A stretch of DNA of 6,340 nucleotides from an uncultured Marmoricola sp. (GTDB taxonomy: Bacteria; Actinomycetota; Actinomycetes; Propionibacteriales; Nocardioidaceae). Where the stretch lies: NCBI GenBank assembly GCA_937868455.1, contig CALMMO010000158.1, positions 1 through 6,340 on the forward strand, read 5' to 3'. The position numbers and the translations under genes are program-made. The notes beneath the pieces are model-generated. The model was not told where the DNA came from, searched no databases, and saw nothing but the letters and a program-made list of their open reading frames with translations. Below, in pieces: positions 1-4,888 of the stretch. Position 1 is the first letter of the stretch; each line of letters starts with the position of its first letter.

Positions 1-86
1 GAGGTCTGTTCGGGAATGACGTCACCAAAGATTTCGGCAAGCCTGCGCCGGCGCGCCGCGTCTTCTTGGGCTGGGGTGAGACTCAT
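1..86 (-). CDS. Small conserved-looking hypothetical protein, N-terminal fragment
   Basis: Only the first 28 codons lie in the window; the gene continues beyond base 1. The ATG at 86-84 overlaps the TGA stop of the upstream SDR gene (ATGA), which points to translational coupling and one transcript. The visible protein begins MSLTPAQEDAARRRRLAEIF and continues GDVIPEQT: a charged, Arg-rich helix followed by a short acidic stretch, with no signal peptide or membrane segment. Short actinobacterial hypothetical proteins with a similar 'RRLAE-(V/I)FGDV-(L/I)PE' start come to mind, but I cannot name a family or function. The ATGA overlap and the sensible amino-acid composition are the main support for it being a gene. 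Confidence 0.65.
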   Translation of the reverse strand, partial: MSLTPAQEDAARRRRLAEIFGDVIPEQT

Positions 87-1000
87 TGGGGCACCGTCTT
101 GGCTTCTGAGGTCAACGCCAACCAGTCCGGTGAAAATCGTGGCCGTCTAGGTGCCCATCCAGTGGCTGCAGTGAACCGCTCGTTGCACACACGCAGTGAG
201 CGACTCAGGGGCTCAAGGCGTGCTCCGCCAATGCGGCGTACGACGGGCCCGACAAAGCCAGTCGGCTTCACTCCGGCCACCACGGCATAACCCTCGACCA
301 AGTCTGAGCGGCGCACCGGGGCGGCCCCCACGTTGTAGACCCCCGACGGTGCCGTCACTGCGGCGGCCACTGCCGTGCCAACATCATCAGTGTGGATGAC
401 GTGAGCCCATCCTTGGGGGTCTCCGAGACCAATTGGACGTCGCGAACGCACCGCTTTGAGATTGAAGCGACTCATCGGGTCATCACCCACGATGAGACCA
501 AATCTCAACGCCACCGCAGAGTGCGTGGGCGACACATAGCTCGCGACTTGCGACTCTGCCATGGCCATCGGTTCGGTGACCGCCGTGATATCGAGTGCGC
601 TGTCTTCGTTGATCCAATCGGTTCCGGCGTCGGCGTAGAGGTAACTCACGCTCTCTTGGATCAAACGCTGCACCCCGCTTTGCTGCGCGGCCTCACAGAT
701 TCCAGCCACACCCTTCGTGCGGATCAGGTCGTTAGCCCGCCAAGCGCCGGGGATCGCTGCGGCCAGCCCGACAGGGATATGAGTGGCCAGATTGATCGCA
801 ACATCGGCACCGTCAAACAGTGTGCGGAGGTCATCGCCGCTAAAAAGATCGCCAATGACTGCCTTGGCACCCAAGTCGTGCACCACACGTGCTTTGGCTT
901 CGGATCGCACCAGGACCACGACCTCGTGACTTGCCTGAATCAGCGCAGGAATCGTCCGGAGGCCAATGACCCCGGTCCCACCTGTCAGCGCGATCCTCAC
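83..1000 (-). CDS. NAD(P)-dependent epimerase/dehydratase-like extended SDR protein
   Basis: The 305-residue protein starts at GTG 1000-998 so that the Rossmann fold opens immediately: VRIALTGGTGVIG, with the TGxxGxxG dinucleotide-binding motif at residues 6-13. Arg32 after beta-2 may favour NADP. GDL (50-52) and NLAT (70-73) are the next conserved strands, and WAHVIHTDDV (198-207) is the usual late motif of NAD-epimerase proteins. The classical YxxxK catalytic pair is not evident; the region reads SVSYLYADAG (117-126), as I recall for an actinobacterial subgroup of this superfamily, so the reaction and substrate are unknown. Cytosolic: no signal or membrane segment. An upstream extension to ATG 1183 was rejected because it runs through the divergent tetR gene, and no ribosome site precedes GTG 1000, which fits a leaderless message. 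It is followed by the ATGA-overlapping small gene and is possibly controlled by the divergent TetR regulator. Confidence 0.88.
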   Translation of the reverse strand: MRIALTGGTGVIGLRTIPALIQASHEVVVLVRSEAKARVVHDLGAKAVIGDLFSGDDLRTLFDGADVAINLATHIPVGLAAAIPGAWRANDLIRTKGVAGICEAAQQSGVQRLIQESVSYLYADAGTDWINEDSALDITAVTEPMAMAESQVASYVSPTHSAVALRFGLIVGDDPMSRFNLKAVRSRRPIGLGDPQGWAHVIHTDDVGTAVAAAVTAPSGVYNVGAAPVRRSDLVEGYAVVAGVKPTGFVGPVVRRIGGARLEPLSRSLRVCNERFTAATGWAPRRPRFSPDWLALTSEAKTVPQ

Positions 1001-1006
1001 CCGCAC

Positions 1007-1035
1007 ATCGTAGATAACGAGACGATAACGACCAA
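1007..1035 (-). promoter_or_regulatory. Candidate promoter of the SDR gene, leaderless
   Basis: On the minus strand TTGGTC (1035-1030) and TACGAT (1012-1007) are separated by exactly 17 bases. Six bases then separate the -10 from GTG 1000, so transcription would begin at or next to the start codon. This matches a sigma-70-type promoter driving a leaderless mRNA, which is common in actinomycetes. Seen by eye only; the -35 is weak (TTG plus poor matches). Confidence 0.5.
1013..1031. repeat. 8-bp direct repeat GATAACGA x2, possible operator
   Basis: GATAACGA occurs at 1013-1020 and again at 1024-1031, an 11-bp period (about one helical turn). The copies sit in the spacer and at the edge of the -35 of the SDR promoter, between two divergent genes, one of which is a TetR regulator. 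Binding by that regulator is an inference; TetR proteins more often use inverted repeats. Confidence 0.4.
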
Positions 1036-1089
1036 ATGCTCGGTATCCGAGATCTGTCTTTCGTCGGGTTTGTCGTTGGATCGCGACCC

Positions 1090-1095
1090 TAGACT
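1090..1095 (+). promoter_or_regulatory. Candidate -10 element of tetR (TAGACT)
   Basis: TAGACT lies six bases before ATG 1102 and no Shine-Dalgarno sequence precedes that ATG, again suggesting a leaderless transcript. A -35 is not convincing: the nearest TTG-type hexamers around 1069-1075 leave a spacer of only 14-15 bases. Confidence 0.4.
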
Positions 1096-1101
1096 GCCTC
1101 C

Positions 1102-1794
1102 ATGGCACGGCTAAGCGACGCAGACACCCCGGCGGGGGGCGGTCCAGATCCGCGACGCCGCGTGCCCACCCAGGCAAGATCACGACGACGCGTGGAAACG
1201 ATTTTGGATGCCGCTGCAGGCGTCGTGCTACGCGATGGCGTGGAGGCGGTCACCACCCGTTCAATCGCCGCCGACGCTCAGATGCCAGTTGCCTCGCTCT
1301 ACCAGTACTTCGCCGACAAGGAAGCTGTTCTCTTAGCCCTCGCGGAGCGCGATATGGCTGAGATGACCCACCAGGTCCAAGTCGACCTCGACGCTTATCA
1401 CCTCAAGACCGCGACGATTACCGGCATCGTCAGCACGGTTCTCAACGCTTACATCAAGGTGCTGAGTCGGCGACCAGCATTCGTGGAGATCTATCTGCGT
1501 GGGCGCACCAACGCTGCAGTGATGGACTACGTGCGAGAACACATCGTTGCTCAAGCTGCCGCACTCCAAGAGCTCGGACTAGCCTTCAACCTCCTCAAGC
1601 CCGACATCCCACCAGCTGCACTGCGGTTGGCCATCGAGATCGGTGACCGCGTGCTCCAGGTTGCCTATGAGTCAGACCAAAGTGGCGACGCTCAGATTCT
1701 CACCGATGGCGTTGAGGTCATCAGGTCGTACCTCAGCCGCTTTATGGTGCCCGAGACTGACTGGCAAGCGCGAGGGTCAAGTCAGACCATGTGA
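1102..1794 (+). CDS. TetR/AcrR-family transcriptional regulator
   Basis: A 230-residue protein of normal length for one-component TetR repressors. After a basic, disordered N-terminus (1-30) comes the DNA-binding domain (about 31-77): helix 1 VETILDAAAGVVLRDG, then the helix-turn-helix TTRSIAADAQMPVASLYQYF (51-70), followed by ADKEAVLLAL, a textbook TetR_N signature. The rest (about 85-215) is an all-helical ligand-binding and dimerisation domain containing RRPAFVEIYLRGR; the inducer cannot be predicted. The start at 1102 is supported by the -10-like TAGACT six bases upstream. It diverges from the SDR gene, the usual layout for a TetR protein acting on its neighbour and itself; that regulation is inferred. 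The gene ends eight bases from the convergent LCP gene, with no clear terminator between them. Confidence 0.93.
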   Translation: MARLSDADTPAGGGPDPRRRVPTQARSRRRVETILDAAAGVVLRDGVEAVTTRSIAADAQMPVASLYQYFADKEAVLLALAERDMAEMTHQVQVDLDAYHLKTATITGIVSTVLNAYIKVLSRRPAFVEIYLRGRTNAAVMDYVREHIVAQAAALQELGLAFNLLKPDIPPAALRLAIEIGDRVLQVAYESDQSGDAQILTDGVEVIRSYLSRFMVPETDWQARGSSQTM

Positions 1795-1802
1795 TCGGGA
1801 GC

Positions 1803-2933
1803 CTAGGGCTGGTAGCAAAGCCCATTGGCTGCAGCCATCGCGGCCCGACGAGCTTTCTGCTTGGCCGTCGCATCCTTATCGCCCTTGACCCCATCTGAGG
1901 CCTTCACTGCTTCGCCGCCGTAGCGACGACCAATCGGCTCATCACTCTTGAGTCGCTGCCACAGCAACTCGGCGTCGGCCGAGATCTGGAGACGGTTGGG
2001 GTCAGGGGCGTAGGCCTGGAACGGCACGGTGATGAATTGGACCTTGTCTAGCCCAATGTCTTTGAGTTGCTTGGCAATGACTGCCATCGAGGTGACATTG
2101 AAGTTCTCATCAGTGGTCAGCGACCGAGTCGCAGCAGTCAAGAAGCTGTTCAACGCGATCGGGTTCGTCAGTGTGTCAACGCTGACCAGTTTCTTGATCA
2201 TCGCGGCAATGAAGGCTTGCTGACGCTTCATGCGGCCGATGTCGCCGTTAGGCGACAGGTTGTGTCGCACCCGCACATAGTCAAGGGCGGTCTTGCCGTC
2301 CATGTTGTAGGTGCCAGCCTTCAGGTGAATGTTGCCGACGTAATCGTCAACTTGCATCGGCACACACATGCGCACGCCATTGAGTGCATCGACCATGTGC
2401 CTGAACCCGTTGAAGTCAATGACCATCACGTGCTCCATGCGGATATGCGTGATCGATTCGACCGTCTTCATCGTGCAGGCCGGTCCACCCACGACGTACG
2501 CCTCATTGAACATCGACAGACCACCAGCGTTAACACGGCCACCTGGGGTGCGGCATGCAGGCCGCTCGACCATGGCGTCTCGAGGAATGCTGACGCCATA
2601 GGCACGAGTGCGATCGGCAGACAAATGCAAAATGATGGCGGTGTCAGAGAGCCCAGGGGTAGACCCGGCAACATGGTTGCCCTTGCCCTTGCGGGTGTCA
2701 GAGCCCAGAACGAGCACGTTCATTGGGTGTGTCGGAGCGGCCGACTCGGTGGGGTCTTCGGACACGAGGTGGTCATTGCTGGTGTCGATTGTGGTGATGT
2801 TGCCTTGCAGATAGAGCAGGTAGCCACTCACACCCAAAGTCACCAGTGAGAGCGACAAAAGCATGATCAAGATGCCGCGAAACCAAGGATGGGGGCGCCG
2901 GAAGAACCGGCGGCCAGTGCGCACTTCACTCAA
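1803..2933 (-). CDS. LytR-CpsA-Psr (LCP) family cell-wall glycopolymer transferase
   Basis: A 376-residue protein with a basic cytoplasmic N-terminus (RRFFRRPHPWFRG), one membrane helix (about 20-43) and an extracellular LCP domain (about 70-250). LCP signatures in order: NVLVLGSDTR (72-81), SDTAIILHLS (96-105), VSIPRDAMVE (114-123), DFNGFRHMVDALNGV (173-187), LDYVRVRH (217-224) and DIGRMKRQQAFI (231-242). The Asp and Arg residues in these blocks are those that bind polyprenyl-pyrophosphate and the metal in characterised members. Family role: transferring a lipid-linked glycopolymer onto peptidoglycan outside the membrane. Cys127, Cys153, Cys190 and Cys373 could form disulfides. The C-terminal tail (340-376) is Lys/Ala-rich and of unknown role; no LytR_C domain is apparent. 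The start is TTG 2933-2931, preceded by AGAGG eight bases upstream. Transcribed alone, convergent to tetR. The acceptor polymer is not determinable. Confidence 0.93.
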   Translation of the reverse strand: MSEVRTGRRFFRRPHPWFRGILIMLLSLSLVTLGVSGYLLYLQGNITTIDTSNDHLVSEDPTESAAPTHPMNVLVLGSDTRKGKGNHVAGSTPGLSDTAIILHLSADRTRAYGVSIPRDAMVERPACRTPGGRVNAGGLSMFNEAYVVGGPACTMKTVESITHIRMEHVMVIDFNGFRHMVDALNGVRMCVPMQVDDYVGNIHLKAGTYNMDGKTALDYVRVRHNLSPNGDIGRMKRQQAFIAAMIKKLVSVDTLTNPIALNSFLTAATRSLTTDENFNVTSMAVIAKQLKDIGLDKVQFITVPFQAYAPDPNRLQISADAELLWQRLKSDEPIGRRYGGEAVKASDGVKGDKDATAKQKARRAAMAAANGLCYQP

Positions 2934-2941
2934 TGAGAGGA

Positions 2942-2946
2942 CCTCT
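2942..2946 (-). promoter_or_regulatory. Shine-Dalgarno site fixing the TTG start of the LCP gene
   Basis: AGAGG on the minus strand (2946-2942) lies eight bases before TTG 2933 and identifies this unusual start codon. The site is half of an odd palindrome, AGAGG-T-CCTCT (2946-2936); with a one-base centre it is more plausible as a protein site or chance than as an RNA hairpin. Confidence 0.6.
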
Positions 2947-3090
2947 TGATTACCCCGCGGGCAACCAGTACCCGGATTGATTGAATCTCCATTGTGCGCC
3001 GCAGGGCCTCAAAAGCCCAAAGCCTGTGTCGCGGCTAACCAAGACCACAGGGACGCAGCCACTCCGCGGACCTGGCAAGATTGCGCACCT

Positions 3091-3163
3091 GCCCCAGTAG
3101 CTCAGTGGATAGAGCAGCCGCCTCCTAAGCGAAAGGTCGCCAGTTCGACTCTGGCCTGGGGCA
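3091..3163 (+). tRNA. tRNA-Arg (anticodon CCT)
   Basis: A complete cloverleaf can be drawn. Acceptor stem GCCCCAG (3091-3097) pairs with CTGGGGC (3156-3162); D stem GCTC/GAGC (3100-3103/3112-3115); anticodon loop CTCCTAA (3122-3128) with CCT at 3124-3126; five-base variable loop AGGTC (3134-3138); T stem GCCAG/CTGGC (3139-3143/3151-3155) around TTCGACT; discriminator A3163. CCA is not encoded. It reads AGG arginine codons. The anticodon stem GCCGC (3117-3121) against GCGAA (3129-3133) has only the three loop-proximal pairs; positions 28-42 (C-A) and 27-43 (G-A) are mismatched, which is odd for an otherwise perfect tRNA. Confidence 0.96.
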
Positions 3164-3228
3164 CCCTTCACTTCCTTTTCGGCCCACACACACGCCTCCA
3201 TGGTGGCGAAATTCGGCGCGCACATTAG

Positions 3229-3242
3229 TTACATCTATGTAA
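3229..3242. promoter_or_regulatory. Perfect palindrome TTACAT-CT-ATGTAA, candidate operator
   Basis: Two 6-bp arms, TTACAT (3229-3234) and ATGTAA (3237-3242), flank CT. The site lies in an AT-richer patch about 220 bp before the dLytM-EEP gene and would overlap the -35 of the candidate promoter there. The form is that of a site for a dimeric DNA-binding protein; I cannot assign the regulator. Confidence 0.5.
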
Positions 3243-3258
3243 TTTGCAAGCTTATGAG
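3229..3258 (+). promoter_or_regulatory. Tentative promoter upstream of the first dLytM-EEP gene
   Basis: TTACAT (3229-3234) as -35 and TATGAG (3253-3258) as -10 with an 18-base spacer would start RNA near 3264, just at the 5' arm of the long stem described next. Other AT-rich hexamers at 3276-3291 could serve as a -10 instead, so the start site is uncertain. Confidence 0.3.
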
Positions 3259-3260
3259 TC

Positions 3261-3353
3261 GCGTGTTGCTGAAGTGATAAAAGAATATTTGTGTGAAAGG
3301 TGTACATCATTGGGAAAATGCGACACACTCCTGTGAAGTCAACAGCGACACGC
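3261..3353 (+). promoter_or_regulatory. Possible structured 5' leader closed by an 11-bp stem
   Basis: GCGTGTTGCTG (3261-3271) is complementary to CAGCGACACGC (3343-3353) over all 11 positions, ten Watson-Crick pairs and one G-U. Inside the 71-base loop GTGTG (3291-3295) can pair with CACAC (3324-3328). No known riboswitch class is recognised; the c-di-AMP (ydaO) class often found before wall-hydrolase genes was considered and its conserved core is not seen. The stretch 3164-3459 contains no convincing protein gene, so a regulatory leader is a fair reading, unproven. Confidence 0.35.
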
Positions 3354-3375
3354 CGTCGCAGCTCAGGTTTCTTGG

Positions 3376-3391
3376 AGGCTTCCAGAAGCCT
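3376..3391 (+). promoter_or_regulatory. Leader hairpin AGGCTT-CCAG-AAGCCT
   Basis: A perfect 6-bp stem (3376-3381 with 3386-3391) closes a four-base loop in the leader of the dLytM-EEP gene. No T-run follows, so it is not an intrinsic terminator by itself. Confidence 0.35.
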
Positions 3392-3423
3392 GGTCTGGGC
3401 TGGTGAGTCACAACCAAAACCGA

Positions 3424-3459
3424 CGCCACCTTGGCGTTCCACAACGGGGAAGTGTGGAA
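3424..3459 (+). promoter_or_regulatory. Two abutting hairpins with the ribosome site in the second loop
   Basis: Hairpin 1: CGCCA (3424-3428), loop CCT, TGGCG (3432-3436). Hairpin 2 follows with no gap: TTCCACA (3437-3443), loop ACGGGGAAG, TGTGGAA (3453-3459). The next base is the A of ATG 3460. The only purine-rich ribosome site, GGGGA (3446-3450, nine bases before ATG), lies in the loop of hairpin 2. This could present or hide the ribosome site; the function is inferred. Confidence 0.5.
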
Positions 3460-4761
3460 ATGACGAAGATGCTTGCGCCGCTAGGCAGCCGTGCAGTCGC
3501 TGCACTCATCACGGCATTGGCAGCCGTACTCTCTCAAGCAGCGGCTAGTGCTGCCGCGACGTACACGCCAGACAATCGTGGCGCTCACTCACCTAACGTG
3601 ATGATGCCCTTCACTCCGCGCGGGTACGTCGACCAACGCACCTTCAAGGCGCGCACCGCATCGACTCGCGGCCACGACGGCACAGAGTTCAACACCACCT
3701 GTGGGCGACCGGTTTACGCCACCCATCCAGGTGTCGTGGAGGTGACCACCAACTACGCATGGGCAGGCCCGAACCTGGTGAAGGTCACTGCCAACACTGA
3801 TGGCATCCGCACCCAGTTCGCATACATGGCGTCCACGACCGTCAAGACTGGACAAATCGTCACCTCAGGGCAACAAATCGGCACGGTCGGAAACCTGGGG
3901 CGAGCCAAGGGCTGCCAGCTGCGAGTCATCGTGCACGACAACCTCGAAGCTTGGGTTAACCCCACTTCATGGCTGGGCACAAACGTGGGCCACCCCTTGC
4001 CGGGCGGACGACTGCTCAACCACGGTGGCTTCACCCTCGTGAGCTTCAACGTTCTCGGCGCGAGCCACACCCGCAACAGCGCCAAATACGCCCCCGCAGC
4101 TGAACGCGTGGGGCCTGTTGTCGACAAATGGAGCGCGATGAAGGCCGACGTCATCGGCGTACAAGAAATGCAACGCGAGCAGCGCGCGGCCTTCTACAGT
4201 CGGATGAAGAGCAGCTACACGTTCTTCCCCTTCGATGGCGGCGTCGACACTGACAACTCCATCTTGTGGCGCCAAGCAACCTTCGGGTTCGTGCAAGGCG
4301 GCACGTTCAAGGTGCCCTATTTCAGCGGCAACCTGCGCAATATGCCATGGGTTCTGTTGCGAGAGAAGGCAACCGGCAAAACGGCCTACTTCATCAACGT
4401 GCACAACCCTGCGACGTTGCCTGACCGCGGCGACCAATCGCAGTGGCGAGCAGCCGCGATCGCCGCAGAACGTGCGCTGGTCACCAAGCTCAAAGCCACT
4501 GGGGTCCCGGTTTTCCTGACCGGCGACTTCAATGACAAGGAAAAGGCTGTGTGCCCCCTCACTGGAGACGGCCTGATGGTCAGCGCATCGGGTGGAGGCG
4601 GAACTCCCTGTGTGCTCCCCTACCAAATCGGCATTGACTGGATCTTCGGCGCTGGCAACATGGCCTTCAGTACCTACATCAAAGACAAGTCCACACAAGA
4701 GATGTTGTTGTCAGATCACCCCATGATCATTGCTCGCACTCACCTCGGTAGCACCAACTAG
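3460..4761 (+). CDS. Secreted degenerate-LytM (M23-like) + endonuclease/exonuclease/phosphatase fusion protein, copy 1
   Basis: A 433-residue exported protein. A signal peptide (1 to about 32: basic start, hydrophobic VAALITALAAVL, then AAASAAA) implies secretion. Residues about 70-172 resemble an M23/LytM beta-domain (GHDGTEF, CGRPVYATHPGVV, VKTGQIVTSGQQIGTVG, WVNPTSWL). The zinc site is eroded: HxxxD is H72xxxE76, the active-site His of 'YxHL' is Tyr122, and HxH is Q153-L-R155, so peptidase activity is unlikely. Residues about 191-428 form an EEP (DNase I-like) domain with all expected motifs: SFNV (Asn197), QE (Glu236), DNSILW (265-270), NVHNPA (His315), TGDFND (Asp356, Asn358), IDWIF (Asp393) and SDHPM (Asp419, His420), predicting a metal-dependent phosphodiesterase outside the cell. 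Cys81/Cys152 and Cys365/Cys384 could form one disulfide per domain. ATG 3460 is preferred over GTG 3403, which adds a polar stretch before the signal peptide. Substrate unknown. Confidence 0.88.
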   Translation: MTKMLAPLGSRAVAALITALAAVLSQAAASAAATYTPDNRGAHSPNVMMPFTPRGYVDQRTFKARTASTRGHDGTEFNTTCGRPVYATHPGVVEVTTNYAWAGPNLVKVTANTDGIRTQFAYMASTTVKTGQIVTSGQQIGTVGNLGRAKGCQLRVIVHDNLEAWVNPTSWLGTNVGHPLPGGRLLNHGGFTLVSFNVLGASHTRNSAKYAPAAERVGPVVDKWSAMKADVIGVQEMQREQRAAFYSRMKSSYTFFPFDGGVDTDNSILWRQATFGFVQGGTFKVPYFSGNLRNMPWVLLREKATGKTAYFINVHNPATLPDRGDQSQWRAAAIAAERALVTKLKATGVPVFLTGDFNDKEKAVCPLTGDGLMVSASGGGGTPCVLPYQIGIDWIFGAGNMAFSTYIKDKSTQEMLLSDHPMIIARTHLGSTN

Positions 4762-4770
4762 CCCTTCTTG

Positions 4771-4808
4771 ACGCCCTAGTGGTCCATGCCACTAGGGCGT
4801 GGGTTTCC
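4771..4808 (+). terminator. Strong hairpin terminator after copy 1
   Basis: A perfect 12-bp inverted repeat, ACGCCCTAGTGG (4771-4782) and CCACTAGGGCGT (4789-4800), with a six-base loop, begins nine bases after the stop codon. The T-tract is poor (GGGTTTCC), as often seen in actinomycetes. It probably separates transcription of the two paralogues. Confidence 0.78.
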
Positions 4809-4872
4809 CTATTGCGGCCTTGCTTGGCATACTGGGCCGTTAGATCACAAAATGCTTACAACTGTCTGCACC

Positions 4873-4877
4873 GAGGA
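4873..4877 (+). promoter_or_regulatory. Probable ribosome site of copy 2 (GAGGA)
   Basis: GAGGA lies 11 bases before ATG 4889, rather far but the only good match. No convincing -35/-10 pair was found between the terminator and this site; TAGATC at 4841-4846 is a weak -10 candidate. Confidence 0.45.
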
Positions 4878-4888
4878 CGTACTGGTTC

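Noticed and set aside
392..1114. Plus-strand 240-residue open frame
   Set aside because: Antisense shadow of the SDR gene, which has clear Rossmann motifs; composition rich in His/Arg/Asp with no recognisable domain.
1001..1183. N-terminal extension of the SDR gene to ATG 1183
   Set aside because: It would place 61 residues before the Rossmann start and run antisense through the tetR gene and the intergenic region.
2067..2849. Plus-strand 260-residue open frame
   Set aside because: Antisense to the LCP gene and His/Val/Arg-rich without motifs.
3091..3163. tRNA gene as an integration site of a mobile element
   Set aside because: No integrase and no repeated copy of the tRNA 3' end is visible in the window.
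2950..3228. Open frames on both strands across the tRNA (for example a plus-strand PVAQWIEQPPPK and a minus-strand GQSRTGDLSLRRR peptide)
   Set aside because: These are the familiar false proteins produced by translating a tRNA gene; the cloverleaf at 3091-3163 explains the sequence.
3403..3459. GTG 3403 as start of the first LytM-EEP protein
   Set aside because: It adds 19 polar residues before a normal signal peptide and lacks a good ribosome site, while ATG 3460 has GGGGA nine bases upstream.
3164..3459. c-di-AMP (ydaO) riboswitch before the LytM-EEP gene
   Set aside because: This class often precedes wall-hydrolase genes, but its conserved core elements could not be found by eye.
3125..3505. 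Minus-strand 126-residue frame over the tRNA 3' half and leader
   Set aside because: Its C-terminus (RPESNWRPFA) is again tRNA-derived, it overlaps the start of copy 1, and it has no domain or ribosome site.
3967..4698. Minus-strand 243-residue open frame
   Set aside because: Antisense to the EEP domain, whose catalytic motifs on the plus strand are unmistakable.
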